Part shown: piece by piece, positions 22,404 to 29,837 of the stretch
Position numbering within the stretch: position 1 is the first letter of the stretch
Layout of the letters: every line of letters begins with the position of its first letter
Assembly (NCBI RefSeq): GCF_001598695.1
Contig: NZ_BCZK01000012.1
Location: 1 to 64,000, forward strand
Length of the DNA: 64,000 bases
Reading direction: 5' to 3'
Source of the DNA: Klebsiella oxytoca NBRC 105695
GTDB taxonomy: Bacteria; Pseudomonadota; Gammaproteobacteria; Enterobacterales; Enterobacteriaceae
The notes under the pieces: model-generated
The model's database searches: none
Told to the model about the DNA's origin: nothing
Seen by the model: only the letters and a program-made list of their open reading frames with translations
Translations under genes and position numbers: made by a program

Positions 22404-23666
22404 TTAAAAAGGCAGGCAGAAAAGACGGTTGTTATATTCATATTTCAAATGATTTAGCGCAGACGTCACGTTGGCAGGCGACATCCTGGTGAGCCAGGGA
22501 AGGAAAGGATGGTGATAAATATAGTCTATAAATTCGCTGGCGCTTCGCAGGGTCGCATGCCGTAACAGGCCGGTTTTCTTACTTCCGGTCAGGTTACAAA
22601 CGGCCATGGCGTAGTCCCGCGTGGAGAATGTTCGCCAGACATTGTTGCGGATCCCGCCGCTGTAGAACAGTCGCGGTGGCATTTCGCCCTGAGGGGGGTT
22701 TACACCGCGTTCTCTGACGAATGAGATATGGCAGCGCCCCTGCCGGACCTGCGCCAGGTTTGCCATCATACATCCGCCAAGGATGAAACACTCATGATCG
22801 AGATAATGCTGCACATTTAGCGAACGCTCATCGGTTAACATTCGCACCAGTTCAAAATGTCGATAGGCCGGCAATACGGGTTTAACCAGCATACCTCGCA
22901 CATGCCGGTGCAACGTTCCCGGCCCGTAATCAATATCAAACAGCGCGCCACGACGCCGCATAGTGAGCATTTCTTTGCGTTGCACGAGATACGCCAGCGT
23001 GCCTGGGGGCAGTCGTTCTTCATATTGCGATTGATACTGATACGCCGGCTCAACCGGGCGTGGAGTATAGTTCGTCGAGATAGCCACCACTTTACCGCTT
23101 TTTTCCTCAGCGGTGACCAGCACATACAGCCGATTCTCTCCACCGTTAAAACCAAGGCTAAACGCCCGGGTGGTGAGAACAATATCAAACGCCGGAAAGT
23201 CAAAAGCGCGCTCCGCCAGGTCCGCGCGATAAGAGAGGTTAGCTAATTCGCGGCCTAATGTAGTGTTATCGATTGCCAGTAGAGTGCGAATATCGTTAAG
23301 CGAGCTGCCTTGCTGGATGAAAGCGGCAAGCTCCTGCTGGCGAGGCGTGAGGGTCAGGCTGTCCGGTATCACGAAGGTCTTGCTGCAGTCGCGACATGCC
23401 ATACGCCGCTCGCCCTGCGCCGAGTAGCCGTAGCGTTTTAGAGAAACGCTGCCGCATCCCGGACACTGCTTAACCAGCCCCTTCCATCCCTGGTTTACCG
23501 TGCGGCGAAAAGCGTTAAGGGAAATCGCCGAAATGGGCGGAAAGAGAAAGCCGCATTCCCGGCACAGGATATTTTCTCCCTGACGAAGATAATCAGGGCT
23601 ATTAAGCACGCCAAGATTTTTACAACCGGGCGTTTTGCAACTATTAACATTAACGTCGTTAAACAT
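22404..23666 (-). CDS. Zinc-ribbon protein, possible domesticated transposase
   Basis: 420-residue cytoplasmic protein with no signal or membrane segment. Residues 1-100 hold two cysteine ribbons (TPGCKNLG...LCRECGF and CPGCGS...CRDCSK), the second like the zinc ribbon at the start of IS1-type transposases. A helix-turn-helix-like stretch follows (TPRQQELAAFIQQGSSLNDIRTLL), then a beta-rich segment with FDIVLTTRAFSL and NRLYVLVTAEEKSGKVVAIS that resembles the first strands of an RNase H-like fold. The C-terminal half is rich in His/Arg. I see no terminal inverted repeats, so it is not a complete IS. ATG 23666 is chosen; GTG 23672 is possible. Function unknown; salmonellae have related cytoplasmic proteins near this locus (memory). 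Confidence 0.6.
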   Translation of the reverse strand: MFNDVNVNSCKTPGCKNLGVLNSPDYLRQGENILCRECGFLFPPISAISLNAFRRTVNQGWKGLVKQCPGCGSVSLKRYGYSAQGERRMACRDCSKTFVIPDSLTLTPRQQELAAFIQQGSSLNDIRTLLAIDNTTLGRELANLSYRADLAERAFDFPAFDIVLTTRAFSLGFNGGENRLYVLVTAEEKSGKVVAISTNYTPRPVEPAYQYQSQYEERLPPGTLAYLVQRKEMLTMRRRGALFDIDYGPGTLHRHVRGMLVKPVLPAYRHFELVRMLTDERSLNVQHYLDHECFILGGCMMANLAQVRQGRCHISFVRERGVNPPQGEMPPRLFYSGGIRNNVWRTFSTRDYAMAVCNLTGSKKTGLLRHATLRSASEFIDYIYHHPFLPWLTRMSPANVTSALNHLKYEYNNRLFCLPF

Positions 23667-23811
23667 ATTCACTCACTGCGAATATTTCCCTCGGGCCTCG
23701 CTGATTTTATCACTATTATTTCTCCAGGGTAAAAGCGCGTTATCACCCTTTTTTTGATTATGAGTAACGGTTCAGGTTATTGCAGCCTCTGTCTATCCGC
23801 CGATGCGGGCC

Positions 23812-23851
23812 AATAAAAATACCTGATTCAACGTCAGAACGCTGAATCAGG
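23812..23851 (-). terminator. Terminator after the arylsulfatase gene
   Basis: Minus strand CCTGATTCA / TGAATCAGG (23822-23851, 9 bp) followed by TATTTTTATT. Confidence 0.8.
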
Positions 23852-23898
23852 CAGGTATGGCGCCTGGTAGCATACGATTATGATATGCTAATATTTCA

Positions 23899-25392
23899 TC
23901 AGCCCCAGGTCACCGGCGTCGGTTTATCTCCGCGGGCTTTCATCAGTGAATCATTATCGATGTCATTTTTATATTTCAGAAACTCAGCGAACATCCGCTG
24001 CTCAATTTCGGGCTGCTTACCGATTTGATTTAGCGTTTCTGCGCGATCCTGCTTCAGATTATAGAGGTATTTAGCCTTACCTTCGCGATCAATAATCATT
24101 TTCCAGTCGCCGTCGCGAATCGCCCATTCATCGGTCGGATCGTCCTGGAACGGCATATCGATACCGAAAATCAGCGGTTTTTCCCGCTTGAACGCTTGCT
24201 TCTCCAGTACCGGTACGATTGACTGGCCGTCATAGGTACGGTCCTTCGGCAGAGGGAAGTTCATCATCTGCGCCAGCGTCGGCATCCAGTCCAGACCCGA
24301 CATCGGCGTTTCTGAGACCATCCCCTGCGGAATATGGTGACCATATTTGATAATCGCCGGGACGCGAATTCCGCCTTCCCACAGGTTATCTTTACGACCC
24401 CGCAGCCCATCCGTTTCACCAGCAAGGTTCAGCTCATAAACTTTTCGCGCTTCGCGGGTAACCGGGCCGTTATCGCTGGTAAAAATTACGATCGTGTTAT
24501 CTTCTTCACCCATTGCTTTAATCTTGTCGAGCACTTTCCCTACCTGAGCATCCATATAGCTGATGTTGGCATAGTACTCACCGGCGCCGCGCCAGGGCTT
24601 ATCCGCCCAATCACCGTAGAACAGATCCGGGTGCTGCTTCGCATAAGCGCTGATATAAGGCGCGTACATATCGAGATATTTCTTCGGCGAGGCCAGCGGG
24701 CTATGCACTTCGGTAAAGGCGACGTAGAGGAAGAAGGGGTTGTTATCTTTCTTCTTATCCAGCCAGTTGACGACTTCCGAACTCACCAGCTCGCCGCTGA
24801 ACGTCTTCGCGCGACCGATAGGTTTCTCGTTGCGGGTAAAACCGGTGGGATAGACCATGCCGTAGCGAGGACGCTCTTTGGCGTTATCCAGCGTTGAGTC
24901 GCTCACGAACCCGGCGGTATTGACCAGCCTGTAGTCAAAGCCCATGTCCTTCGCCTGCGGCTGGTCGGTACGATCGCCGCCGGCGTTGAGATGGAGTTTG
25001 CCCATAATCGCCGTATCGTAACCCTGCTGCTTCAGCAGATTCGCAATCGTCAGCTCGTTACGGCCTAAGGCAACATTTTTCCCCTCCGGGATCCACGATC
25101 TAATGCCCGTACGAAACGGCATGCGGCCGGTCAACAGGCCCGCCCGCGAAGGTGAGCAGAGCGGCGCCGGAGCATAATAATCGGTGAACTTCACCCCTTC
25201 CTGAGCCAGCTTATCAATATTGGGCGTTTTGACGATTTGATGCCCATAGGCGCCCAGGTCACCATAGCCTAAATCATCTGCCAGAATGATGACCAGATTG
25301 GGATGTTTAGCATCAGCGGCATAAACAGAATGCATGGCGCTACCTGCGCATAATGCCAGGCCAATCAGGCCGGCAACACATGTTTTTTTCAT
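23899..25392 (-). CDS. Exported arylsulfatase (Cys-type)
   Basis: 497-residue sulfatase with a Sec signal peptide (MKKTCVAGLIGLALCAGSAMHSVYAADA). The metal-binding start VIILADDLGYGDLG, the formylglycine motif LCSPSRAGLLTGR near residue 80, GKLHL and TSDNG are all present. The modified residue would be Cys (CxPxR form). It would release sulfate from aryl or sugar sulfate esters in the periplasm. No maturase gene (aerobic FGE or radical-SAM anSME) lies nearby, so activation must come from elsewhere. It has its own terminator and an A+T-rich 433-bp upstream region. Its exact substrate is unknown. Confidence 0.9.
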   Translation of the reverse strand: MKKTCVAGLIGLALCAGSAMHSVYAADAKHPNLVIILADDLGYGDLGAYGHQIVKTPNIDKLAQEGVKFTDYYAPAPLCSPSRAGLLTGRMPFRTGIRSWIPEGKNVALGRNELTIANLLKQQGYDTAIMGKLHLNAGGDRTDQPQAKDMGFDYRLVNTAGFVSDSTLDNAKERPRYGMVYPTGFTRNEKPIGRAKTFSGELVSSEVVNWLDKKKDNNPFFLYVAFTEVHSPLASPKKYLDMYAPYISAYAKQHPDLFYGDWADKPWRGAGEYYANISYMDAQVGKVLDKIKAMGEEDNTIVIFTSDNGPVTREARKVYELNLAGETDGLRGRKDNLWEGGIRVPAIIKYGHHIPQGMVSETPMSGLDWMPTLAQMMNFPLPKDRTYDGQSIVPVLEKQAFKREKPLIFGIDMPFQDDPTDEWAIRDGDWKMIIDREGKAKYLYNLKQDRAETLNQIGKQPEIEQRMFAEFLKYKNDIDNDSLMKARGDKPTPVTWG

Positions 25393-25825
25393 GTTAATCC
25401 CTCAGAAAAAAATTTAAAAATTGATAACGCAACATATAACGCATTTAATCCCATAAGCCCTCTGGCCAGATGTATTATTGCTCTCTCACCAGCCTATAAT
25501 TGCAGATATTCATGGGAGTAAAATTGAAGTATCCATAGCCAAACCGGCCAATCGGGAAAGAAGTATCAATCGAAAAGAAAATGATATTAGTGATTGAAAT
25601 CTCACATAGCAACGGCATAAAAACTCATGCCAAAAGGGTGTCAATGAATGTTGTTAATAACCACATAAATGAATGTTTCTGTTGCAGAGAATATTCTCTT
25701 AACAATAATGAAAACGGCACTGACTCATTAAACAGATGCGCAAGAAATACCCTCTTCTCCGCTCCCTCTCTTACCTGAGGGACCGGGGCGATCGGGTTAT
25801 TGGCAATGACAGACGGGCGTGAGGA
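25393..25825. other. A+T-rich spacer upstream of the arylsulfatase gene
   Basis: 433 bp with no convincing gene. It must contain the arylsulfatase promoter on the minus strand and the 3' end of the fimbrial operon. A 65-codon plus-strand reading frame (25581-25778) lacks a good ribosome site and any recognisable fold. The low G+C content is like the spacers at 33769 and 34903. Confidence 0.5.
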
Positions 25826-26125
25826 TCAGTCATAGACCACGCGCAGCAGCGTTAGCTGTTTGTCCTCATCCAGGTAGGACTTTTCAATCGTGGCATAGGG
25901 GGAGGATATGGGCACAATGAGGTTTTCCACGGTGATATGACGCTCAAGACGATCCTGACGCTGGCATAAAATATCGGAGGTTCCCGTTTCGTTCCAGCAG
26001 GCGGCGGTTATCACGCTACCGGAAAACTGAAGCTGACCGCCGGAGGCGAGGCACGCGCAGCCGATAAACCATAGCGGCAAGACCAGCGCGGGCATCACAC
26101 TATGTATGAGGGGCATTTTTTCCAT
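25826..26125 (-). CDS. Short pilin-like exported protein
   Basis: 99-residue protein with a hydrophobic leader (about residues 1-28), followed by GQLQFSGSVITAACW, the usual opening of a type 1 pilin domain, two cysteines about 12 residues apart (C43 and C54 by rough count), and an end in LRVVYD, like the closing strand of pilins. It is barely half the 150-180 residues of normal subunits, so the domain is either minimal or decayed. CAGGAG lies 10 nt before ATG 26125. It follows the bcfH-like gene by 62 bp and is probably its operon partner. An alternative reading is a lipoprotein (WFIGC resembles a lipobox). Function unknown. Confidence 0.55.
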   Translation of the reverse strand: MEKMPLIHSVMPALVLPLWFIGCACLASGGQLQFSGSVITAACWNETGTSDILCQRQDRLERHITVENLIVPISSPYATIEKSYLDEDKQLTLLRVVYD

Positions 26126-26187
26126 GTTTCGACACTCCTGTGTTTGATTTCACCGGGGCGTGACCACCCCGGTGGATAATGCCGCCC

Positions 26188-27033
26188 CTAGCCTTTCGCT
26201 TTCTGAATCGCCGTCTGCAGAGCGTCCTGCGAGGAGCTGCCGGGCATCACCGAGACGCGGTTAGCCTCCGGCGTTTTCGCCTGTGGCATCACGACAAACG
26301 CGGGGGTACCGGAAAAGTTCATATGCTGGGCCAGCGCCTGATTTGCCAGCAGAGCGTCATGAACCGCCCCGCTATCCTGCGCCTGCTTGACCTCCGCGAT
26401 CTTCTCTTTCGACAGATAATGCTGCGCCAGGCCATAGACATCCTGTTCCGTGAGCGCGCCTTCCACTTTACCGGTGGCATAGAGCGCGTTATGCCAGTCA
26501 AGATATTTGGCGCCGCCGTCGCTTAACCACACCTGTTCGCCGATCCTTGCTGCCAGCCCCGATACCGGCCAGCGCGAAGAAAAAATAGGGAACTCTTTGA
26601 AAACAAAGCGCGTATCCGGGTTGGCTTTGATCAGCGCCTCGATAACCGGCGCCATTTTGCTGCACCATGAACACTGATAATCAAAGAACATGACCACTGC
26701 AGCTTTCGCATCTGCCGGGCCAACGGATGGGCTGGCGCTGCTCAACAGCCCGGCCTGATACTGCAGGGCCAGCTGTACGTAAGCCTGCTGTTGGGCGATC
26801 TGCTGCCGCTGATGTAGCGTTTCACTGGCGGCGATGAGAAATTCCGGGTGATTCGCCAGATACGTGGCTACGGCTTCGCCGACTTTATCCGGATGGCTGG
26901 CGATATAGGCCTCCGCCGCCGGACCAATCTGCGACGCCGGCTCGCCGTTCTCCGCCTGCGCCGGTAAGGAAATCGCGCCGCTAACCAGCGCCAGCGCCGC
27001 CAGGCAGCTCAGCTTTAAAGATGAATCGTGCAT
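26188..27033 (-). CDS. bcfH: DsbA-like thiol:disulfide protein, BcfH-like
   Basis: 281-residue periplasmic thioredoxin-fold protein. A Sec signal ends at PAQA-EN. A helical N-terminal arm (AAEAYIASHPDKVGEAVATYLANHPEF) is followed by VVMFFDYQCSWCSKMAP with a CSWC redox motif and cis-Pro in FSGTPAFVVM. This resembles ScsC/BcfH, oligomeric isomerase-like Dsb relatives. It lies 29 nt downstream of the bcfG-like chaperone gene, so a role in folding disulfide-bonded pilins is likely. ATG 27033 gives the cleaner signal peptide; ATG 27048 would add five residues. Confidence 0.82.
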   Translation of the reverse strand: MHDSSLKLSCLAALALVSGAISLPAQAENGEPASQIGPAAEAYIASHPDKVGEAVATYLANHPEFLIAASETLHQRQQIAQQQAYVQLALQYQAGLLSSASPSVGPADAKAAVVMFFDYQCSWCSKMAPVIEALIKANPDTRFVFKEFPIFSSRWPVSGLAARIGEQVWLSDGGAKYLDWHNALYATGKVEGALTEQDVYGLAQHYLSKEKIAEVKQAQDSGAVHDALLANQALAQHMNFSGTPAFVVMPQAKTPEANRVSVMPGSSSQDALQTAIQKAKG

Positions 27034-27062
27034 AAAACAAACTCTCATTCCAGGGATAAAAA

Positions 27063-27767
27063 TCAGCGCGCCAGCAGTACGTTCGCCGCTATCGGCGGCA
27101 GCACGCGGCCATAATCATTAATGCTTTGCCAGCGTACCTCGCAGCGGGTCGCCCGCTGGCACCAGTCGGTTTTGCGCGTCGAAAAAGGGGCGACGACACC
27201 TGCGGTATCAATGGGCCGGCCGTTGGCCTTGAGCGAGAAGAGCGTGACGTAATAAGGGCCCGGGTTCTGTACCGACAGCCCCTCCGGGGTCAACGTCCAG
27301 CGCAGCCCCCGGTACGCCTGCTGGGGATTGCCTGCCAGGCCAGCAGGACGATAGATAAGCTTCAGCGCGGAACGAAAGGCCATCTGAACATGATGGTCGC
27401 CAGGCTTACCGGAGGGTATGGCGGCAATACTCAATGTGAACAGGCTTTCCCGGTCGGAGGGGAGCGCGTCGCCGGTCCAGGTCACGCGCAGCGTATTCTC
27501 CTGCTCTGCCGCAAGACGGAACAACGGCGGCGTAATGATAAAGGGGGGTCTGTTCCCTGCGGCAATAGCCGCGCCGGGCCATCGTTGCGCCGACTGAATG
27601 TGGCTATCAATAAGCCAGCTCTCAGAAGAGGTGTTGCTCACCGGCACGCTTAGGGTCGGCATCTGCGCATGATAGATAAACCGCGTCCCGCCGATCACCA
27701 CGCCCGCCTGAGCCACAGGGATCGGCAGCAGCCAGCTCATGACGATATAAAAAAGGAGTTTATTCAT
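27063..27767 (-). CDS. bcfG: Periplasmic fimbrial chaperone, BcfG-like
   Basis: 234-residue PapD-type chaperone with a signal peptide ending PVAQA-GV. G1-strand region and subunit-binding residues: TRFIYHAQMPTLSVPVSN, the FIITPPLFRL segment with an alternating hydrophobic strand, ENTLRVTWTG, then a second Ig domain. ATG 27767 overlaps the bcfF stop by 8 nt (ATGAATAA), showing coupling and ruling out the longer upstream frame. It is the second chaperone of this operon; a dedicated partner for the minor subunits BcfD-F is an inference. Confidence 0.85.
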   Translation of the reverse strand: MNKLLFYIVMSWLLPIPVAQAGVVIGGTRFIYHAQMPTLSVPVSNTSSESWLIDSHIQSAQRWPGAAIAAGNRPPFIITPPLFRLAAEQENTLRVTWTGDALPSDRESLFTLSIAAIPSGKPGDHHVQMAFRSALKLIYRPAGLAGNPQQAYRGLRWTLTPEGLSVQNPGPYYVTLFSLKANGRPIDTAGVVAPFSTRKTDWCQRATRCEVRWQSINDYGRVLPPIAANVLLAR

Positions 27768-28284
27768 AGGCGAGGATAAACGTGGCTGAAGCATTCGCCT
27801 TTCCGGCCGTAACCGCGCTGCCGTCCGCGACATAACGAGCATAGAACTGCAGATGCGCGGAAGTCTGCCCCGGAGAAAGCGCGATGACTTCGCTCGTCTG
27901 CCCTGGCGGAATAAGATGTTTATCCTGGTCATAGAGGCCAATGCCAATCCCTGTGGCATCGTCCGCCGCGTCGATAAGCGCCAGGAGATCCGTATTTCGC
28001 TGATTTGCCGTCCCGCTGAAGCTCACCGTAACGCCGCTGACGGTGCTGCCGCAGTTCTGCAAATCAATGGCGAAAGGCTGCCAGGCGGAACCATCGCCAG
28101 CCTGGTAAAACTGACGGTTCGATACGCTGCCCATCTCCACGTTAATGTTTTCTGAATCCGGCGACAGCGTGCAGGTATTGTCGGTAATCGTGCCGGTGAC
28201 ATAGACACGCCCGTCATGCGCGTCTGCCGTTGCTGTCGTCAGAAGGCAGCAAGCCATGCAGGCATAATAAGCATATTTATTCAT
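27760..28284 (-). CDS. bcfF: Minor fimbrial subunit, BcfF-like
   Basis: 174-residue pilin with a signal peptide (to about residue 22, TADAHDG). N-terminal GRVYVTGTITDNTCTL, a disulfide pair (Cys in NTCTL and in DLQNCGS), and the C-terminal beta-zipper ending FILAYE with penultimate Tyr, which marks type 1 pilins for donor-strand exchange. Eight nt separate it from the bcfE stop. It probably forms part of the tip or an adaptor (inference). Confidence 0.82.
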   Translation of the reverse strand: MNKYAYYACMACCLLTTATADAHDGRVYVTGTITDNTCTLSPDSENINVEMGSVSNRQFYQAGDGSAWQPFAIDLQNCGSTVSGVTVSFSGTANQRNTDLLALIDAADDATGIGIGLYDQDKHLIPPGQTSEVIALSPGQTSAHLQFYARYVADGSAVTAGKANASATFILAYE

Positions 28285-28292
28285 CGCCGCGC

Positions 28293-28829
28293 CTATTCGT
28301 ATTGCAGGTCGAAATACATCACCGCCGTCGCATTGCCGGAGGTGACCACTGGCCGTGTCGATTTGTAGCGAATGTAGAAGGAGAGCGTATTGCGCCCGGC
28401 CTTGAGGGGATAAACTACTGATTCACTATTATTCATACTGACATCATCTTGATCTTCATCAAGCAGCTCCACGCCGATGCCGCTGGCCAGCATATTTTCG
28501 TTACCCATGCCGGTATCGGTCAGCGCCAGCAGCGACGGATCATCACTGTCTGCCGTGCCGGTAAACCAGATTTTGGTTCCGGTAATTCCCCGGGAGCAGT
28601 TTTTCAGATTAATGTTAAACGGCTTAAATTTTGTTGTCGTTCCGGTTGCGGGAAAATCCTCAACCGAAAACTGCCCCAAATCGATACTCTGGCTGACGCT
28701 GGAAATCTCCACATCGCAGGTTTGCGCAACGATCGTGCCGGTAAATTCCAGGTTATTGCCGGTATCACTGGCCTGGCAAAATGGGCTCCCGCAGAGGAGC
28801 GCTAAAAAGAGACCGCGTTTTAAGCTCAT
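28293..28829 (-). CDS. bcfE: Minor fimbrial subunit, BcfE-like
   Basis: 178-residue pilin with signal peptide MSLKRGLFLALLCGSPFCQA. The mature start SDTGNNLEFTGTIVAQTCDV, the second Cys in NLKNCSRG and the C-terminal VMYFDLQYE fit the chaperone-usher subunit fold. Directly adjacent to the bcfD stop (ATG at 28829, stop begins 28830). Paralogous to bcfF and bcfA in the same operon. Confidence 0.82.
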   Translation of the reverse strand: MSLKRGLFLALLCGSPFCQASDTGNNLEFTGTIVAQTCDVEISSVSQSIDLGQFSVEDFPATGTTTKFKPFNINLKNCSRGITGTKIWFTGTADSDDPSLLALTDTGMGNENMLASGIGVELLDEDQDDVSMNNSESVVYPLKAGRNTLSFYIRYKSTRPVVTSGNATAVMYFDLQYE

Positions 28830-29837
28830 TTAGTCGAAGTCCACCCGCAGGTTAGCCAGCGCGGTAAATACGCCCTCCGCGGGAATTTCACCGGTCGTGC
28901 TAACCGGATAAGCCTGCAGCGCGATGTTGGCTTTGCCCGCATCGTCAGTGACGAAAGGCACCACGCTGCTGGCATCGTTTGGCGTCAATACCGCGCCATC
29001 GTTGGTCTCAACCACCACGCCGACGTCCGGGTTATCCGAGGCGATAGCCTGGTTAAGGTGAGTATCCGCTGTCGCAATCAGCCGCAGGCTTAAATTAACC
29101 TGCGAATTCACGCCGCTGCATTTCACCGGCACCCTGAATTTTTTATTTCTGACGCTCACCGGCTTTGCCCCGGCGCGGTTGAAGCCACCGCTATAAAGCG
29201 AGCCGAAATCCACAAGAATGGTCTGCCCTGCGTTGATTTCGCAGCTTTGTGGCACGGTTACCGTTCCGCTGTAAGCAATGTTGTAAACCACGTTGCTCAG
29301 GGGATCGCTCGTCCCTGTCGTCACGTAGACGTTGAACATGGTCTTCGGAGTGATAGTGACGGTTCCCACGAAAGGCCTGGCAATCTTGAGCTGAAACACC
29401 AGGTTCGAGTCGCGGATGTAGAACGGTTTGCCGGCGTTTACGCTGTCATCGGTGCCCATATAGGCGTAGTTGGTAGGGAGATAAAGGGTTCCTGCCGCGG
29501 AGTCGTCAATTCTCATCGCCCCCTCCAGATAGTCAGGGTCGAGCTTTAAATACTTCCATGGGCCGCTGGTTTCAACCACGGCGTAGGGTGAAACATAGGA
29601 ACGATACGTCCGGTTCGAGAATGCCGACCCTGCGGGACACACGGCCTGAACGTTCACTTCCTGGTTTTTGGTCAACTGAACCGTATTCCCCGCCGCGTTT
29701 TGGGCCGCCGTGAGGGTGGTACTCAGATCGTAATCGACCGTAGTAGGCGCGCCGTTGACGTTTTGACAGACGGCAGCCTGAGCCGCATTGGCTAACAGCA
29801 GTCCCGCCAGCGGAATAAAAAATAAACCTGTCTTCAT
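28830..29837 (-). CDS. bcfD: Fimbrial tip adhesin, BcfD-like
   Basis: 335-residue two-domain subunit, about twice the length of the other pilins, as expected for a tip adhesin. Signal peptide MKTGLFFIPLAGLLLANAAQA. An N-terminal receptor-binding part (residues 22 to about 190, with cysteines in AVCQNV and QAVCPAG), then a pilin domain opening SGTVTVPQSCEINAG, a Cys in VPVKCSGVN and the C-terminal FTALANLRVDFD. Abuts bcfC on one side and bcfE on the other. The receptor is not deducible from sequence. Confidence 0.83.
   Translation of the reverse strand: MKTGLFFIPLAGLLLANAAQAAVCQNVNGAPTTVDYDLSTTLTAAQNAAGNTVQLTKNQEVNVQAVCPAGSAFSNRTYRSYVSPYAVVETSGPWKYLKLDPDYLEGAMRIDDSAAGTLYLPTNYAYMGTDDSVNAGKPFYIRDSNLVFQLKIARPFVGTVTITPKTMFNVYVTTGTSDPLSNVVYNIAYSGTVTVPQSCEINAGQTILVDFGSLYSGGFNRAGAKPVSVRNKKFRVPVKCSGVNSQVNLSLRLIATADTHLNQAIASDNPDVGVVVETNDGAVLTPNDASSVVPFVTDDAGKANIALQAYPVSTTGEIPAEGVFTALANLRVDFD

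Noticed and set aside
22404-23672. Active insertion sequence.
   Set aside because: No terminal inverted repeats or target duplications were seen around the gene.
25581-25778. 65-codon plus-strand frame.
   Set aside because: Weak ribosome site, no recognisable features, in an A+T-rich promoter region.
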